The notes under the pieces were generated by a model, which saw only the letters and a list, made by a program, of their open reading frames with translations, searched no databases and was not told where the DNA came from. The position numbers and the translations under genes are program-made. DNA of 64,000 nucleotides from Kosakonia sacchari SP1 (GTDB lineage: Bacteria; Pseudomonadota; Gammaproteobacteria; Enterobacterales; Enterobacteriaceae), in contig NZ_CP007215.2 of assembly GCF_000300455.3 (NCBI RefSeq), positions 682,001-746,000 of the forward strand, written 5' to 3'. Position 1 is the first letter of the stretch; every line of letters starts with the position of its first letter. This document shows, in pieces, positions 37,473 through 46,534 of this stretch.

Positions 37473-39025
37473 CCCGTAAAAACCGAAAAGTGACGATTCC
37501 TGTCAGCATTGGTTACGGCATGACAGACATAATGGGCGGTGGCGCTTTTACGGTAATTGGCGCCTGGCTGCTGTTTTATTACACTACGTTTGTCGGTTTA
37601 TCGCCGATTCAGGCGGCGTCCATTGTCGCGATCGCAAGGATTGTTGATGCTATCGTGAGCCTGTTTATGGGCAGTTTTACCGATCATTTTTATAAAAATT
37701 TTCTAGGCAAGAAATTTGGCCGGCGTCGTTTCTTTTTACTTATCGGCGCTCCGCTGATGCTGGTTTATATTCTGTTATGGCTGAATGGCATGAATTTTTG
37801 GTTTTATCTTGCCGTTTACCTGGCGTTTGAAATTATTGCTGCCATGGTCTTAATCCCGTGGGAAACATTGCCATCGGAAATGACCAAAGATTTTAACGAT
37901 CGCACCAAGCTTTCTACTTGCCGCATGTTTCTTTCGGCTTCCGGTACGTTTCTCGCGACCTTTATCCCCGGTGTGTTAATTGGCTGGCTGGGTGAAAAAA
38001 ATGCCGATGCGTATTTGATTAACGGCGTTGTTTTTGCTGTGTTGTTTATGGTCTGCGTATTTATTTCCTGGAAAGTAAGCTGGGAGCGAGAAATCACACC
38101 AGAAATGATGCAGGAGATGGAGAAAAAACGTCAAACTGGCAATGCGGCGCAAACACTTACCGGCGTGATTAAGTTATTTAAAGATTATGCCTCGACACTG
38201 AAAATTCGTGCATTCCGCAAGCATCTGGCTATTTATCTTTTCTCTTTCACGGCGAAAGATATTTATAACACGGTGTTTGTTTTTTTCTGTGTTTATTGCT
38301 TGCATGTCTCATCTTCGCTGGCGGGAACCTTGCTGTCGATGAGCATCGTCGGGCTGCCGGTAACGCTCGTCGCGGGCTTCGCCATTATCAAATATGGCCC
38401 GTCCCGGCTTTATGTTTTTGCCTACAGCATGATGCTGCTGTGCCTGGGCGGTTTCTTTCTGGTGTACCAATTCCCCACGGAAAACAAAGTGGTGCTGCTG
38501 GTGATCCTTGCCGGGTTCTACCAGGTTGGGCGCTGCGTTCTGGAATTTACGCCGTGGAACGTGTTCCCGTTTATTCCGGACATTGACGAAATGATTACGC
38601 GCCAGCGCCGCGAAGGACTATTTGCTGCCGTGATGACGTTTTCACGTAAAACTACGGTAGCCATTGCGACCTTTGCCGTGGGTTTGCTATTGCAGAGCGG
38701 TGGTTTTGTTAAAGGCAGCCTGCAACAGCCTCAGGAAGCGATCACCACCATTGTGATGTTGTTGTTTATTGGCACCGCCGGGCTTTTGCTGGTGGCAATG
38801 TGGCAAGCCCTGACTTTCCATCTGAATAAGCGCACACACCGTATTTTTGTCGATGAACTTGACCGCCTGAAAGCCAACGGAAATAAACAGAGTGTGACAC
38901 CTGAAGCGCGTAAAGTTGTCGAAGACTTGACAGGTCATCGTTACGACACGCTTTGGTCTGATGCCACGGTAGACGATGCAGTAATATCAACTGCCGGATT
39001 AAGTAAAAGTTATATGCCGAAATAG
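37469..39025 (+). CDS. GPH-family sugar transporter, possibly oligogalacturonide (TogT-like)
   Basis: The 518-residue protein has about twelve hydrophobic helices and belongs to the glycoside-pentoside-hexuronide cation symporters: N-terminal SIGYGMTDIMGGGAFTVIG, the loop GRRRFFLLIGAPLML, and ETLPSEMTKDFNDRTKLSTCRM (given as ETLPSEMTKDF and RTKLSTCRM). Such proteins import disaccharides, hexuronides or oligogalacturonides with Na+ or H+. The N-terminal part recalls proteins annotated as TogT, which would fit the pectin esterases at 26 kb, but this is from memory of sequence style. The start at 37469 overlaps the micro-ORF stop (ATGA). A 70-residue hydrophilic C-terminal tail is longer than usual. 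Confidence 0.85.
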   Translation: MTRKNRKVTIPVSIGYGMTDIMGGGAFTVIGAWLLFYYTTFVGLSPIQAASIVAIARIVDAIVSLFMGSFTDHFYKNFLGKKFGRRRFFLLIGAPLMLVYILLWLNGMNFWFYLAVYLAFEIIAAMVLIPWETLPSEMTKDFNDRTKLSTCRMFLSASGTFLATFIPGVLIGWLGEKNADAYLINGVVFAVLFMVCVFISWKVSWEREITPEMMQEMEKKRQTGNAAQTLTGVIKLFKDYASTLKIRAFRKHLAIYLFSFTAKDIYNTVFVFFCVYCLHVSSSLAGTLLSMSIVGLPVTLVAGFAIIKYGPSRLYVFAYSMMLLCLGGFFLVYQFPTENKVVLLVILAGFYQVGRCVLEFTPWNVFPFIPDIDEMITRQRREGLFAAVMTFSRKTTVAIATFAVGLLLQSGGFVKGSLQQPQEAITTIVMLLFIGTAGLLLVAMWQALTFHLNKRTHRIFVDELDRLKANGNKQSVTPEARKVVEDLTGHRYDTLWSDATVDDAVISTAGLSKSYMPK

Positions 39026-39312
39026 GTTTAATTGCCTGGTATATATTGGGCTGATTTTTTTAAAAAAGGATCGGCTATTTTTAAAGGGCATTTATTGATG
39101 AATCAATATCATGTTGAGTCGGTGGATTATTCTCGGTGAGAGTAATTTTGCGGGCGGAAAAAATAACTTACATAATGTTGCACATCTGTCATATGAGTGC
39201 TGCGGTTTTCGTGTTTAATAGCTGCGGCTACTGTAACTCAGTACGCTCCTCCAGAGCGCGAGAGTTGCAAATTTTAACCGTTAGGTTAATTCATCTTTTT
39301 TAAGATTTGCTT

Positions 39313-39347
39313 AGACCTCCCGATTGCGATCCGGAGGTCTTTTTTTG
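39313..39347 (+). terminator. Strong intrinsic terminator
   Basis: AGACCTCC (39313-39320) pairs with GGAGGTCT (39333-39340), and seven T's follow. It lies well away from any stop codon, which is why a small RNA is considered. Confidence 0.88.
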
Positions 39348-39380
39348 CGTGTTGTGCCGCCTTGTTTTTATTTTTCGCGG

Positions 39381-39402
39381 TTGACACAAAATTGTCATAA
39401 AT
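39381..39402 (+). promoter_or_regulatory. Pho-box-like repeat upstream of the pstS-type gene
   Basis: Two 11-base units TTGACACAAAA and TTGTCATAAAT resemble the PhoB box pattern (CTGTCAT plus four A/T bases). The second unit matches 6 of 7, the first 4 of 7. TTGACA may also act as a -35 element. PhoB control is therefore possible but not firm. Confidence 0.45.
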
Positions 39403-39470
39403 TCGCTCTATGCTGCCCTCGCTCTTAATATTATTCAAAAATTTAATCACTATTTCGATTCGGAGAGACT

Positions 39471-40508
39471 ATGGCAATGCTTAATGCGTCAGTTCGCCTG
39501 ATGGCTGCTGCTCTTGCACTTTCTACGACTACTGTTTTCGCTGCAACGAATGTGACGGGTGCTGGTGGTACTTTCCCGGCGCCTGTATATGCAAAATGGG
39601 CGGCTGAATACCAGAAACAGACGGGATCTCAGGTGAACTACCAGGGGATTGGTTCTTCTGGCGGCATCAAACAGATTATTGCGAAAACCGTGGACTTCGG
39701 CGCATCCGATGCCCCGATGAGTGATGATGATCTGGCGAAAAACGGCCTGTTTCAGTTTCCGACTGTCATTGGTGGTGTGGTGCTGGCGGTTAATATTCCT
39801 GGCGTAAAATCCGGCGAACTGACGCTGGACGGCAAAACGCTGGGCGATATTTATCTGGGCACCGTTAAAAAGTGGAATGACCCGGAAATCACCAAACTGA
39901 ATCCGAAAGTCAAACTGCCGGACACGAATATTAACGTGGTGCGCCGCGCAGATGGCTCGGGCACTTCTTTTGTTTTCACCAGCTACTTATCTAAAGTGAA
40001 TGCTGACTGGGCAAGCAAAGTGGGTAAAGGCTCAACGGTGAACTGGCCGGTTGGCTTAGGCGGTAAAGGCAACGATGGCGTTGCCGCGTTTGTACAGCGT
40101 CTGCCGGGCTCCATCGGCTATGTTGAATACGCCTATGCTAAACAGAACAACCTGACCTGGACAAAACTGTTTGACGCCGATGGCAAAGTGGTTGAGCCGT
40201 CACAGCAGAGCTTCAGCAATAGCGCCAAAGGGGCTGACTGGAGTAAATCTTTCGCTCAGGATCTGACTTTCCAGAAAGGCAAAGATGCATGGCCGATTTC
40301 GTCCACCACCTTTATCCTGGTGTATAAAAAACAGGATGACGCGGCGAAAGGCGCTGAAGTGCTGAAATTCTTCGACTGGTCTTACAAAAATGGCAGCACC
40401 ATCGCCAGCGATCTGGATTACGCGCCGCTGCCGGATTCCGTTACCGCTCAGGTTCGCGCTGCATGGAAAGCCAACGTACAGGACGCTTCTGGTAAGCCGC
40501 TGTTCTAA
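39471..40508 (+). CDS. PstS-like phosphate-binding protein, without pstCAB
   Basis: The 345-residue periplasmic protein closely resembles E. coli PstS (346): signal peptide to residue 25 (TTVFAA), [55 protein letters not shown] and [25 protein letters not shown]. The phosphate-contact Ser, Asp and Arg regions are intact. It binds inorganic phosphate for the Pst transporter. No pstC, pstA or pstB follows, and a terminator comes 22 bases after the stop, so it is a stand-alone copy, probably a paralogue of a normal pst operon elsewhere. GGAGAG precedes the start. Confidence 0.92.
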   Translation: MAMLNASVRLMAAALALSTTTVFAATNVTGAGGTFPAPVYAKWAAEYQKQTGSQVNYQGIGSSGGIKQIIAKTVDFGASDAPMSDDDLAKNGLFQFPTVIGGVVLAVNIPGVKSGELTLDGKTLGDIYLGTVKKWNDPEITKLNPKVKLPDTNINVVRRADGSGTSFVFTSYLSKVNADWASKVGKGSTVNWPVGLGGKGNDGVAAFVQRLPGSIGYVEYAYAKQNNLTWTKLFDADGKVVEPSQQSFSNSAKGADWSKSFAQDLTFQKGKDAWPISSTTFILVYKKQDDAAKGAEVLKFFDWSYKNGSTIASDLDYAPLPDSVTAQVRAAWKANVQDASGKPLF

Positions 40509-40530
40509 TCTCGCTATTTCTTAAAAACAA

Positions 40531-40554
40531 ACCCGGTGCGCTACCGGGTTTTTT
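40531..40554 (+). terminator. Intrinsic terminator after the pstS-like gene
   Basis: ACCCGGT and ACCGGGT form a 7-bp stem around GCGCT and are followed by six T's. Confidence 0.9.
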
Positions 40555-41078
40555 GTTATTAGCTCAAAGCTAATTGCCTACGCAACGTATTTTTATTTTA
40601 TTAAGTTGAGTGGCGAATAATTATGTTTACCAGGTTAATAACATTGAGGCTTGTTATATTACTTTGATAGATAATTCTGCAACGATATTTTTATTGTCTT
40701 AATGCTTCTAAGTTATATTTTAAATGATGCACTTCGATTGTCTGTTTTTCACTCGCCAGACCAAATGAATCATCTGATTTTGAAGTATGGCATATTGTTC
40801 TATTTGTTAACCCCTGTTAGTTTTTAGCCCGGTCTTGATTTATTCCCCGCTCGCGGGATACTGCGATGTTCAATCCTGATGTTAATTCTTTCACAGGCTT
40901 TGTAAAAACCAGACGTCTCGCGAGGTGCCAGGTTTCATTTTTTATTCTGATTCGGTATGCCTGGTGAAGTTACCAATAAATTCATTCGAATAAAAAATCG
41001 ATTCCAGGCTCAGGAAACAAGACTGAGAACGTTTTATTTCAAATTGGTTCTGAAGGTTAATTAAAGGGAAGCAAAAGC
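40555..41078. other. AT-rich region upstream of the large exoprotein
   Basis: About 520 bases, strongly AT-rich, with no open frame of note. It probably contains the promoter of the exoprotein gene and a long 5' leader. No transporter gene, repeat or RNA was seen. Confidence 0.5.
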
Positions 41079-44000
41079 GTGATTAATTCGGAAAAGAAAG
41101 TCCAACGCCTTGTGAGAACTCAGCTGGCTCCGTTGACGGTTGCAATGATATTCGCATTACCTGCTGTTGCGCATTCCGCTGGTTTAAGTATGAAAAATGG
41201 CACGCTATATAATGCGAATGGCGTGCCGGTCGTGGATATTAGTAAACCTAACAGTAATGGCTTGTCACATAACGTCTGGGACAACCTCAACGTCGATAAA
41301 AATGGCGTTATTTTTAATAACAGCGGTTCAGCATCCGATACCGTATTAGGCGGCACCATCCAGGGTAACAGCAATCTGACATCCGGGTCAGCAAAAGTTA
41401 TTCTCAACGAAGTCACCTCCAAAAATGCATCGACGATTAATGGCATGATGGAAGTGGCGGGTGATAAAGCTGCATTAATTATCGCCAACCCCAATGGCAT
41501 TACGGTAAATGGTGGCGGTACGATTAATACTGATAAACTCACTCTGACCACCGGCACACCAGATATTCAGAATGACAAACTTGCAGGTTATTCCGTAAAC
41601 GGCGGAACTATTACTATCAGTAAACTGGATAACGCCAGCCCTACTGAAATTTTGTCGCGCAACGTAGTGCTCAGCGGAAAAGTAACCGCAGATGAACTGA
41701 ATATTGTTGCGGGTAATAACTACGTTAATACTGCCGGTCAGGTGACCGGAACGGTCACGGCGTCAGGCTCGCGTAACAGCTATAGCGTTGACGTTGCACA
41801 AGTTGGCGGCATGTACGCGAATAAAATTAATCTTATTAGTACCGAAAGCGGCGTGGGCGTGCGTAATCAGGGCGTCATTGCCGGTGGCTCTGGCGGGATC
41901 AGCATTGATGCCAATGGTCAGCTACTGAACAGTAATGCACAGATTCAATCGACCGGTTCGACAAAGATTAATACCAACGGCAAATTGGACAATACAACGG
42001 GTCTTATTACTTCTGCGGGTGCTATTTATCTCGATACTAATAAGAACGCTATTGTTAATGCCCGTTCAGGTACGATTTCGACGACGGCAGATATCTACGT
42101 TAATAGCGGCGAATTTGATAACACCAACGGCAAAATTGCCGCCAGCGGTGTGCTGGCTGTCGATACCAATAACAATACGTTTACCAACGTGGGTAAAGGA
42201 AACGATGTTGGTATCGAAGCAGGTATTGTCACCTTAAAAACCGGTACGCTAAATAACAGTAACGGTCAGATCCACGGCGGCTATCTGGGGCTTGAATCCG
42301 GTGCGATCAACAACAACAGCGGTATTCTGGAAACATCAGGCGACATGGACATTGTCAGCCTTGGCAATGTCGACAATAACAAGGGCCTGATCCGCTCTGC
42401 CAGCGGCCATATCAACATCCTGTCTGGCGGCACTATCAACAACGGCAGCACCAAAACAGCGGATACCGTCAGTTCCGACTCCTTAGGTATCGCAGCCGAT
42501 ACTGGTGTAGTAATCAACGCAAACAGCATCAATAACAGCGGTGGTCAGATCGCATCGAACGGCGATGTGTCACTAAACAGTAAGGGCCTGGTCAATAATG
42601 ATTCCGGTAATCTTCTTTCCAATAGCAAAGTGATTGTGAAGGGCGATTCTTATCGTAATGACTACGGTGGCATCGGCGGCAAGAAGGGCGTGGAGGTGTC
42701 GGTTAACGGCGACCTGAGCAACTATATCGGCGTTGTGAGTGCGGAAGAAGGTGATATCTCACTGAGTGCAAATGCGGTCGATACCCACGGCGGTTTCATG
42801 ATGGGGCAAAATATCTCCCTCGACGCGAAAGCCAGCGTAAACACCACCAGATCGCTGGTATTAGCCAGTGAAAAGCTGACTATCCATGCGGGCGGAAATG
42901 TTGATAACCGTGATGGTAATCGCTTTGGCAATGACTTTGGCCTCTATTTCGGCATGCCGCAACAGACCGGTGGCTTAATCGGTAAAGGTGGCGTTGAGAT
43001 TTCCGGGCAGAATATTTACAACAACAACAGCCGCATCATTGCAGAAAATGGGCCAATGAGCCTGCAAGCGAAAGGGAACATTGATAACACGCGTGCGCTG
43101 ATGGTCAGCGGGGCGGATACCGCAATCAAAACCGGCGGGGCTTTCTACAATAACTACGCAACGATTTCCAGCGGAGGCAACCTCACACTCGATACCGTTT
43201 CCCTGGAAAACTACAGCAGCGGCACGCTTATCGATAATAACGCCACAGGTTTCATCAACTCAGAAAAAGATCTTACGCTGAATGTGGACAACAATTTCAC
43301 GAACTACGGCTGGATCAATGGTAAAGGCGCAGTGGCGCTGAATGTTGCGAAAGGGGCGTTTTACAACCGTAATACCCTTGCAGCTGATAAGGCGCTTGCG
43401 ATCAATGCCCTGAACGGTATTGAGAACTTTAAAGATATCTCTGCAGGCGGCAGCCTGACGCTGGATACGCAACGTCATGTGGCAAATAACAGCAACAGCA
43501 ATATGGTCGGTAACGGGATTACTATTAACGCGGTAAACGATATTAATAACCGCGGTAATATTGTCAGCGACGGCGATATGAACGTTGTGACTAAAGGTAA
43601 TCTCTATAACTACCTCTATATGCTGGGCGCTGGTGATGTCGCGATTACCGCAAACAACGTCAACAACAATAATTCCCTTATTGAAGCAGGCGGTGATCTG
43701 ACGATTACCTCTAATGGCAATGTGGGTAATAACCGTGGCACGCTGCGTTCCCTGACTGGCGATGTTAATGTGGCGGCAAAAGGAACGGTTGATAACTATA
43801 ACGGTAAGATCACCTCAGCTGGTGATGTCGGAATTAGCGGCAACAGGTTGCTCAATGATTATGGTCAGATTGCTGGCTTAAGCGATATTAACCTGATTCT
43901 GACGGGCAACTTCGATAGTTACAAAGGTTCTGTGACCTCTCAAATGGGCGATATCAAGCTGGTTGCCAACTCGGTGGATAACAACAACGGGTTAATCGCA

Positions 44001-44954
44001 GGTGAAAATATCTCCATTGATTCCAAATCAGGTATCTATAACAACACGGCGCTGATTGCCGCGAATAAAACACTTACCGTAAATGCTGTCGGCAATATTG
44101 AAAACAGAGACGGTAATAACTTCAGTTATTACAACGGCGAGTATTTTGGTGTCGCAGGCGATGTGGGGGGCATGGTGGGTAACGCGGGCGTCTCGCTTTC
44201 CGCACAGAATATCTACAACACTAACAGCCGCATTCTGGCAGAGAACGGCCCGCTTAACGTGCTGTCCCGGGGCGTTTTCGATAACACTCGCAGCATATTG
44301 ATGAGCGGTGCCAACGCCATTATTAAGGCGGCCGGTGTTTTCTATAATAACTATGCGATGACATATAGCGCAGGTAACCTCGACATCACCTCTGCTTACC
44401 TTGAGAACTACAGCAACGGTAAGCTGGAAGATGGAACGGCAACAGGCGTTATCGCTTCGGATAAGAACCTGAACTTGACCGTAGATAACAGCACCACCAA
44501 TTACGGCTGGATCAGCGGTAAGGGCGATGTGAATTTCAGCGTGTTAAAAGGTGTGCTGTATAACCGCAACACCATCGCCGCTAATAACGCACTGGCGATT
44601 AATGCCCTGAACGGTATCGAGAACTTTAAAGATATCCTGGCGGGAACCAGCCTTACCCTTACTACCCAACGGCACGTTACTAACAACAGCAACAGTAATA
44701 TGCTTGGGCAAAGCATTAAGATTGATGCGGTAAAGGATATTAATAACCGAGGCAATATTGTCAGTGATTATGCATTAGCCGTGAAAACAGACGGTAACGT
44801 GTATAACTATCTCAATATGCTGAGTTATGGCACCGCGAAAGTGACCGCGAATAAAGTCACGAACAGCGGCAAGGACGCGGTTCTGGGCGGTTTTTACGGC
44901 CTTGATCTCGAAGCGAATGCGATCACAAATACCGGCACTATTGTCGGTCTGTAA
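41079..44954 (+). CDS. Filamentous haemagglutinin-like TpsA exoprotein, 1291 aa
   Basis: The GTG start follows AAAGGGAAG. A long signal peptide spans about residues 1-34, ending AVAHSAG. Residues 35-290 match the TPS secretion domain, with NPNGITVNGGG and LTTG. The rest is a beta-helix of short Asn/Gly-rich repeats (NNSG, DNTNG and similar), ending NTGTIVGL without a toxin or adhesin head domain. A 399-residue segment is duplicated in tandem. Two-partner secretion needs a TpsB pore, and none is adjacent: the next gene is a phosphopantetheinyl transferase. The protein is likely a secreted or surface-bound adhesin. It is AT-richer than the flanking core genes. Confidence 0.88.
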   Translation: MINSEKKVQRLVRTQLAPLTVAMIFALPAVAHSAGLSMKNGTLYNANGVPVVDISKPNSNGLSHNVWDNLNVDKNGVIFNNSGSASDTVLGGTIQGNSNLTSGSAKVILNEVTSKNASTINGMMEVAGDKAALIIANPNGITVNGGGTINTDKLTLTTGTPDIQNDKLAGYSVNGGTITISKLDNASPTEILSRNVVLSGKVTADELNIVAGNNYVNTAGQVTGTVTASGSRNSYSVDVAQVGGMYANKINLISTESGVGVRNQGVIAGGSGGISIDANGQLLNSNAQIQSTGSTKINTNGKLDNTTGLITSAGAIYLDTNKNAIVNARSGTISTTADIYVNSGEFDNTNGKIAASGVLAVDTNNNTFTNVGKGNDVGIEAGIVTLKTGTLNNSNGQIHGGYLGLESGAINNNSGILETSGDMDIVSLGNVDNNKGLIRSASGHINILSGGTINNGSTKTADTVSSDSLGIAADTGVVINANSINNSGGQIASNGDVSLNSKGLVNNDSGNLLSNSKVIVKGDSYRNDYGGIGGKKGVEVSVNGDLSNYIGVVSAEEGDISLSANAVDTHGGFMMGQNISLDAKASVNTTRSLVLASEKLTIHAGGNVDNRDGNRFGNDFGLYFGMPQQTGGLIGKGGVEISGQNIYNNNSRIIAENGPMSLQAKGNIDNTRALMVSGADTAIKTGGAFYNNYATISSGGNLTLDTVSLENYSSGTLIDNNATGFINSEKDLTLNVDNNFTNYGWINGKGAVALNVAKGAFYNRNTLAADKALAINALNGIENFKDISAGGSLTLDTQRHVANNSNSNMVGNGITINAVNDINNRGNIVSDGDMNVVTKGNLYNYLYMLGAGDVAITANNVNNNNSLIEAGGDLTITSNGNVGNNRGTLRSLTGDVNVAAKGTVDNYNGKITSAGDVGISGNRLLNDYGQIAGLSDINLILTGNFDSYKGSVTSQMGDIKLVANSVDNNNGLIAGENISIDSKSGIYNNTALIAANKTLTVNAVGNIENRDGNNFSYYNGEYFGVAGDVGGMVGNAGVSLSAQNIYNTNSRILAENGPLNVLSRGVFDNTRSILMSGANAIIKAAGVFYNNYAMTYSAGNLDITSAYLENYSNGKLEDGTATGVIASDKNLNLTVDNSTTNYGWISGKGDVNFSVLKGVLYNRNTIAANNALAINALNGIENFKDILAGTSLTLTTQRHVTNNSNSNMLGQSIKIDAVKDINNRGNIVSDYALAVKTDGNVYNYLNMLSYGTAKVTANKVTNSGKDAVLGGFYGLDLEANAITNTGTIVGL
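42750..43670 (+). repeat. Tandem segment 1 of the exoprotein
   Basis: First copy of a tandem duplication with a period of 1197 bases (399 codons). It begins GDISLSANAVDTHGG and ends in the LYNYLYMLGAGDVAITANNV region. The part AINALNGIENFKDI is identical in both copies at protein level. Confidence 0.8.
43947..44867 (+). repeat. Tandem segment 2 of the exoprotein
   Basis: Second copy, 1197 bases further on, beginning GDIKLVANSVDNNNG and running to VYNYLNMLSYGTAKVTANKV. The copies have diverged at many synonymous and some amino-acid positions, so the duplication is not recent. Confidence 0.8.
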
Positions 44955-44963
44955 ATCGCAACA

Positions 44964-44991
44964 AAAGGCAGCAGCGATCGCTGCTGCCTTT
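44964..44991 (+). terminator. Perfect palindromic hairpin between convergent genes
   Basis: A perfect 28-base palindrome (AAAGGCAGCAGCGA and its complement) lies between the exoprotein and the phosphopantetheinyl transferase, ending in TTTCCTG. It can act as a terminator from both sides. Confidence 0.8.
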
Positions 44992-45016
44992 CCTGATTTG
45001 ATACCCGCCTACTGCC

Positions 45017-45730
45017 TTACGCGATCAGCGTAATCACGCGATTGTCCTCGATGAGATACTGGCCATTAAACTGGCATCCTTGTTTGCGCTTTGGCGTCAG
45101 CAACTGCGTTAGCTCAAGGGTAAAAGTTTCTGCCGCCGTATCGATGCTACAAATCCGTGCCGCTTCAAAACCGAAAAAACATTTCACGTCAGGATAGAGC
45201 GCTTTGAACAGACTCTCTTTGGCGGAAAATACTATCAGTAACGCCGTTTCATACGCCAAGCCACAGGCGGCAAGTAATCGCCGCTCCTCAGGGCTGGTGA
45301 ACATCTCCGCTGTCTCTCTCATGGCCTTGGCGTCGAACATTTCAATATCAATGCCGGGCGTTAACCCTGCGTTACGCGGCGCAATAATAGCAATGGCGTG
45401 ACCACGGGTATGAGAAAGGCTGCCGCACCAGCCCGCAGGCCAGACGGGCTCCCGGCCGGGAGACGTACCCACGTGACCATCGCATTCCGCGTTTTGTAAT
45501 AATTGTCTGGCGGCATAGCGAGCCGCCAGGTACTCCGCGCGCCGTTTTGCTACCGCTTTATCAAGCACCGGGGGAAAAGGGATGGCATATTCGCTAAAAA
45601 GCGCATCCTGGTAAGCGGTTGCGTCGAATGTGACCTGGCAGTAAGCCATTGCCGGGAATTGCGTGATGAACCCCGTTTCCGAGTGCATCACGAAAGTAGA
45701 ACAGGAATGGCTTAGTTGTGAAGTAAACAT
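45017..45730 (-). CDS. Phosphopantetheinyl transferase (EntD-like)
   Basis: The roughly 237-residue protein transfers the 4'-phosphopantetheine arm of CoA to carrier domains. Motifs are the Mg2+/CoA site GIDIEMF (Asp and Glu) and FSAKESLFKALYP, with WCGSLSHTRGHAIAI and an N-terminal part like EntD (YLAARYAARQLL). It probably activates the two carrier domains of the neighbouring NRPS, which starts about 800 bases away in the opposite direction. The start is uncertain: ATG at 45730 is chosen, but in-frame ATGs at 45763 and 45823 exist and no strong ribosome site marks any of them. Confidence 0.88.
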   Translation of the reverse strand: MFTSQLSHSCSTFVMHSETGFITQFPAMAYCQVTFDATAYQDALFSEYAIPFPPVLDKAVAKRRAEYLAARYAARQLLQNAECDGHVGTSPGREPVWPAGWCGSLSHTRGHAIAIIAPRNAGLTPGIDIEMFDAKAMRETAEMFTSPEERRLLAACGLAYETALLIVFSAKESLFKALYPDVKCFFGFEAARICSIDTAAETFTLELTQLLTPKRKQGCQFNGQYLIEDNRVITLIA

Positions 45731-46534
45731 TTTATCTATCAATAAGTTAATGTGTTGTCTCATCGGTAACATGTTGCTAGCAAACGCAATCAGTGTACCG
45801 CAGGTGCGGTAGCCATCACGCATTTCTTTCTCCGCAAAGGCGCGGTGATTGAGAATCGTCTTGAGGAAATCACACTATTATCATCCATCAACGTTAAGGT
45901 TTTCTTTTATATTGTCACTTATCTATCCACCTCATGAATAATTTCACAGAATAATAAAAAGCTCCTTTCAGAATTTTTCATTGTGGTGATAAATGGAAAT
46001 ATAAAATATTTTCGCCAAATTAAAAATAATAACATCTTTATTATCAAGCGCATGGTGCTGTAAATATCATGGTGATGTTGTTGTGGTGATATATTTTCTT
46101 GCCATATAGACTTAAAAGGTATTTATTATCAATTTGTAAGGCTTATTACTCGCGACGGAGGGTTTTAATGAGAAGTAAATAACTTTATAGATTAGAGGGT
46201 GTGACTGATTAATCGCGTTTTTTATATGATGTAACGCTGATGTATTGATTTCCCTTGGTATTATTTCCTGCCTTTCAAAATGGATATAGCTGGTGTAGAG
46301 AATGGATGGTTGCACTAATTGATAGGCTTATTGTTAAAACATGTTGAGTTTTACCTCATTCGGTTCGCAACGTTGGCGACAAGATCTCCTGCGTTTGCAA
46401 TGAATAATTAGTTGTTCATTTAAAGGATAAAAACATTCATCAGGGATATTACTTGATAGCACTCTGTTTTCTGAAAAAAAGTGTGCTGTCAATTAATTAA
46501 GACGCTTTGGCTTTCATTCATTAGGTTGGAATAT
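45731..46534. other. Divergent AT-rich control region of the PPTase and NRPS genes
   Basis: About 800 bases with very low GC and no supported gene; two short open frames on the minus strand lack ribosome sites. An imperfect inverted repeat AGCACTCT/AGTGTGCT lies at 46459-46489, close to the NRPS start. Promoters for both divergent genes are expected here. Confidence 0.5.

Larger units (their letters stand above)
39026..39470. other. Intergenic region with hairpins, possible small RNA
   Basis: About 445 bases. A hairpin TTAACC/GGTTAA (39274-39289) and a strong terminator (39313-39347) lie about 290 bases after the transporter stop. Either the transporter mRNA has a long 3' end or a small RNA is encoded around 39180-39347. 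The last part holds the pstS-like promoter with Pho-box-like sequence. Confidence 0.4.
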
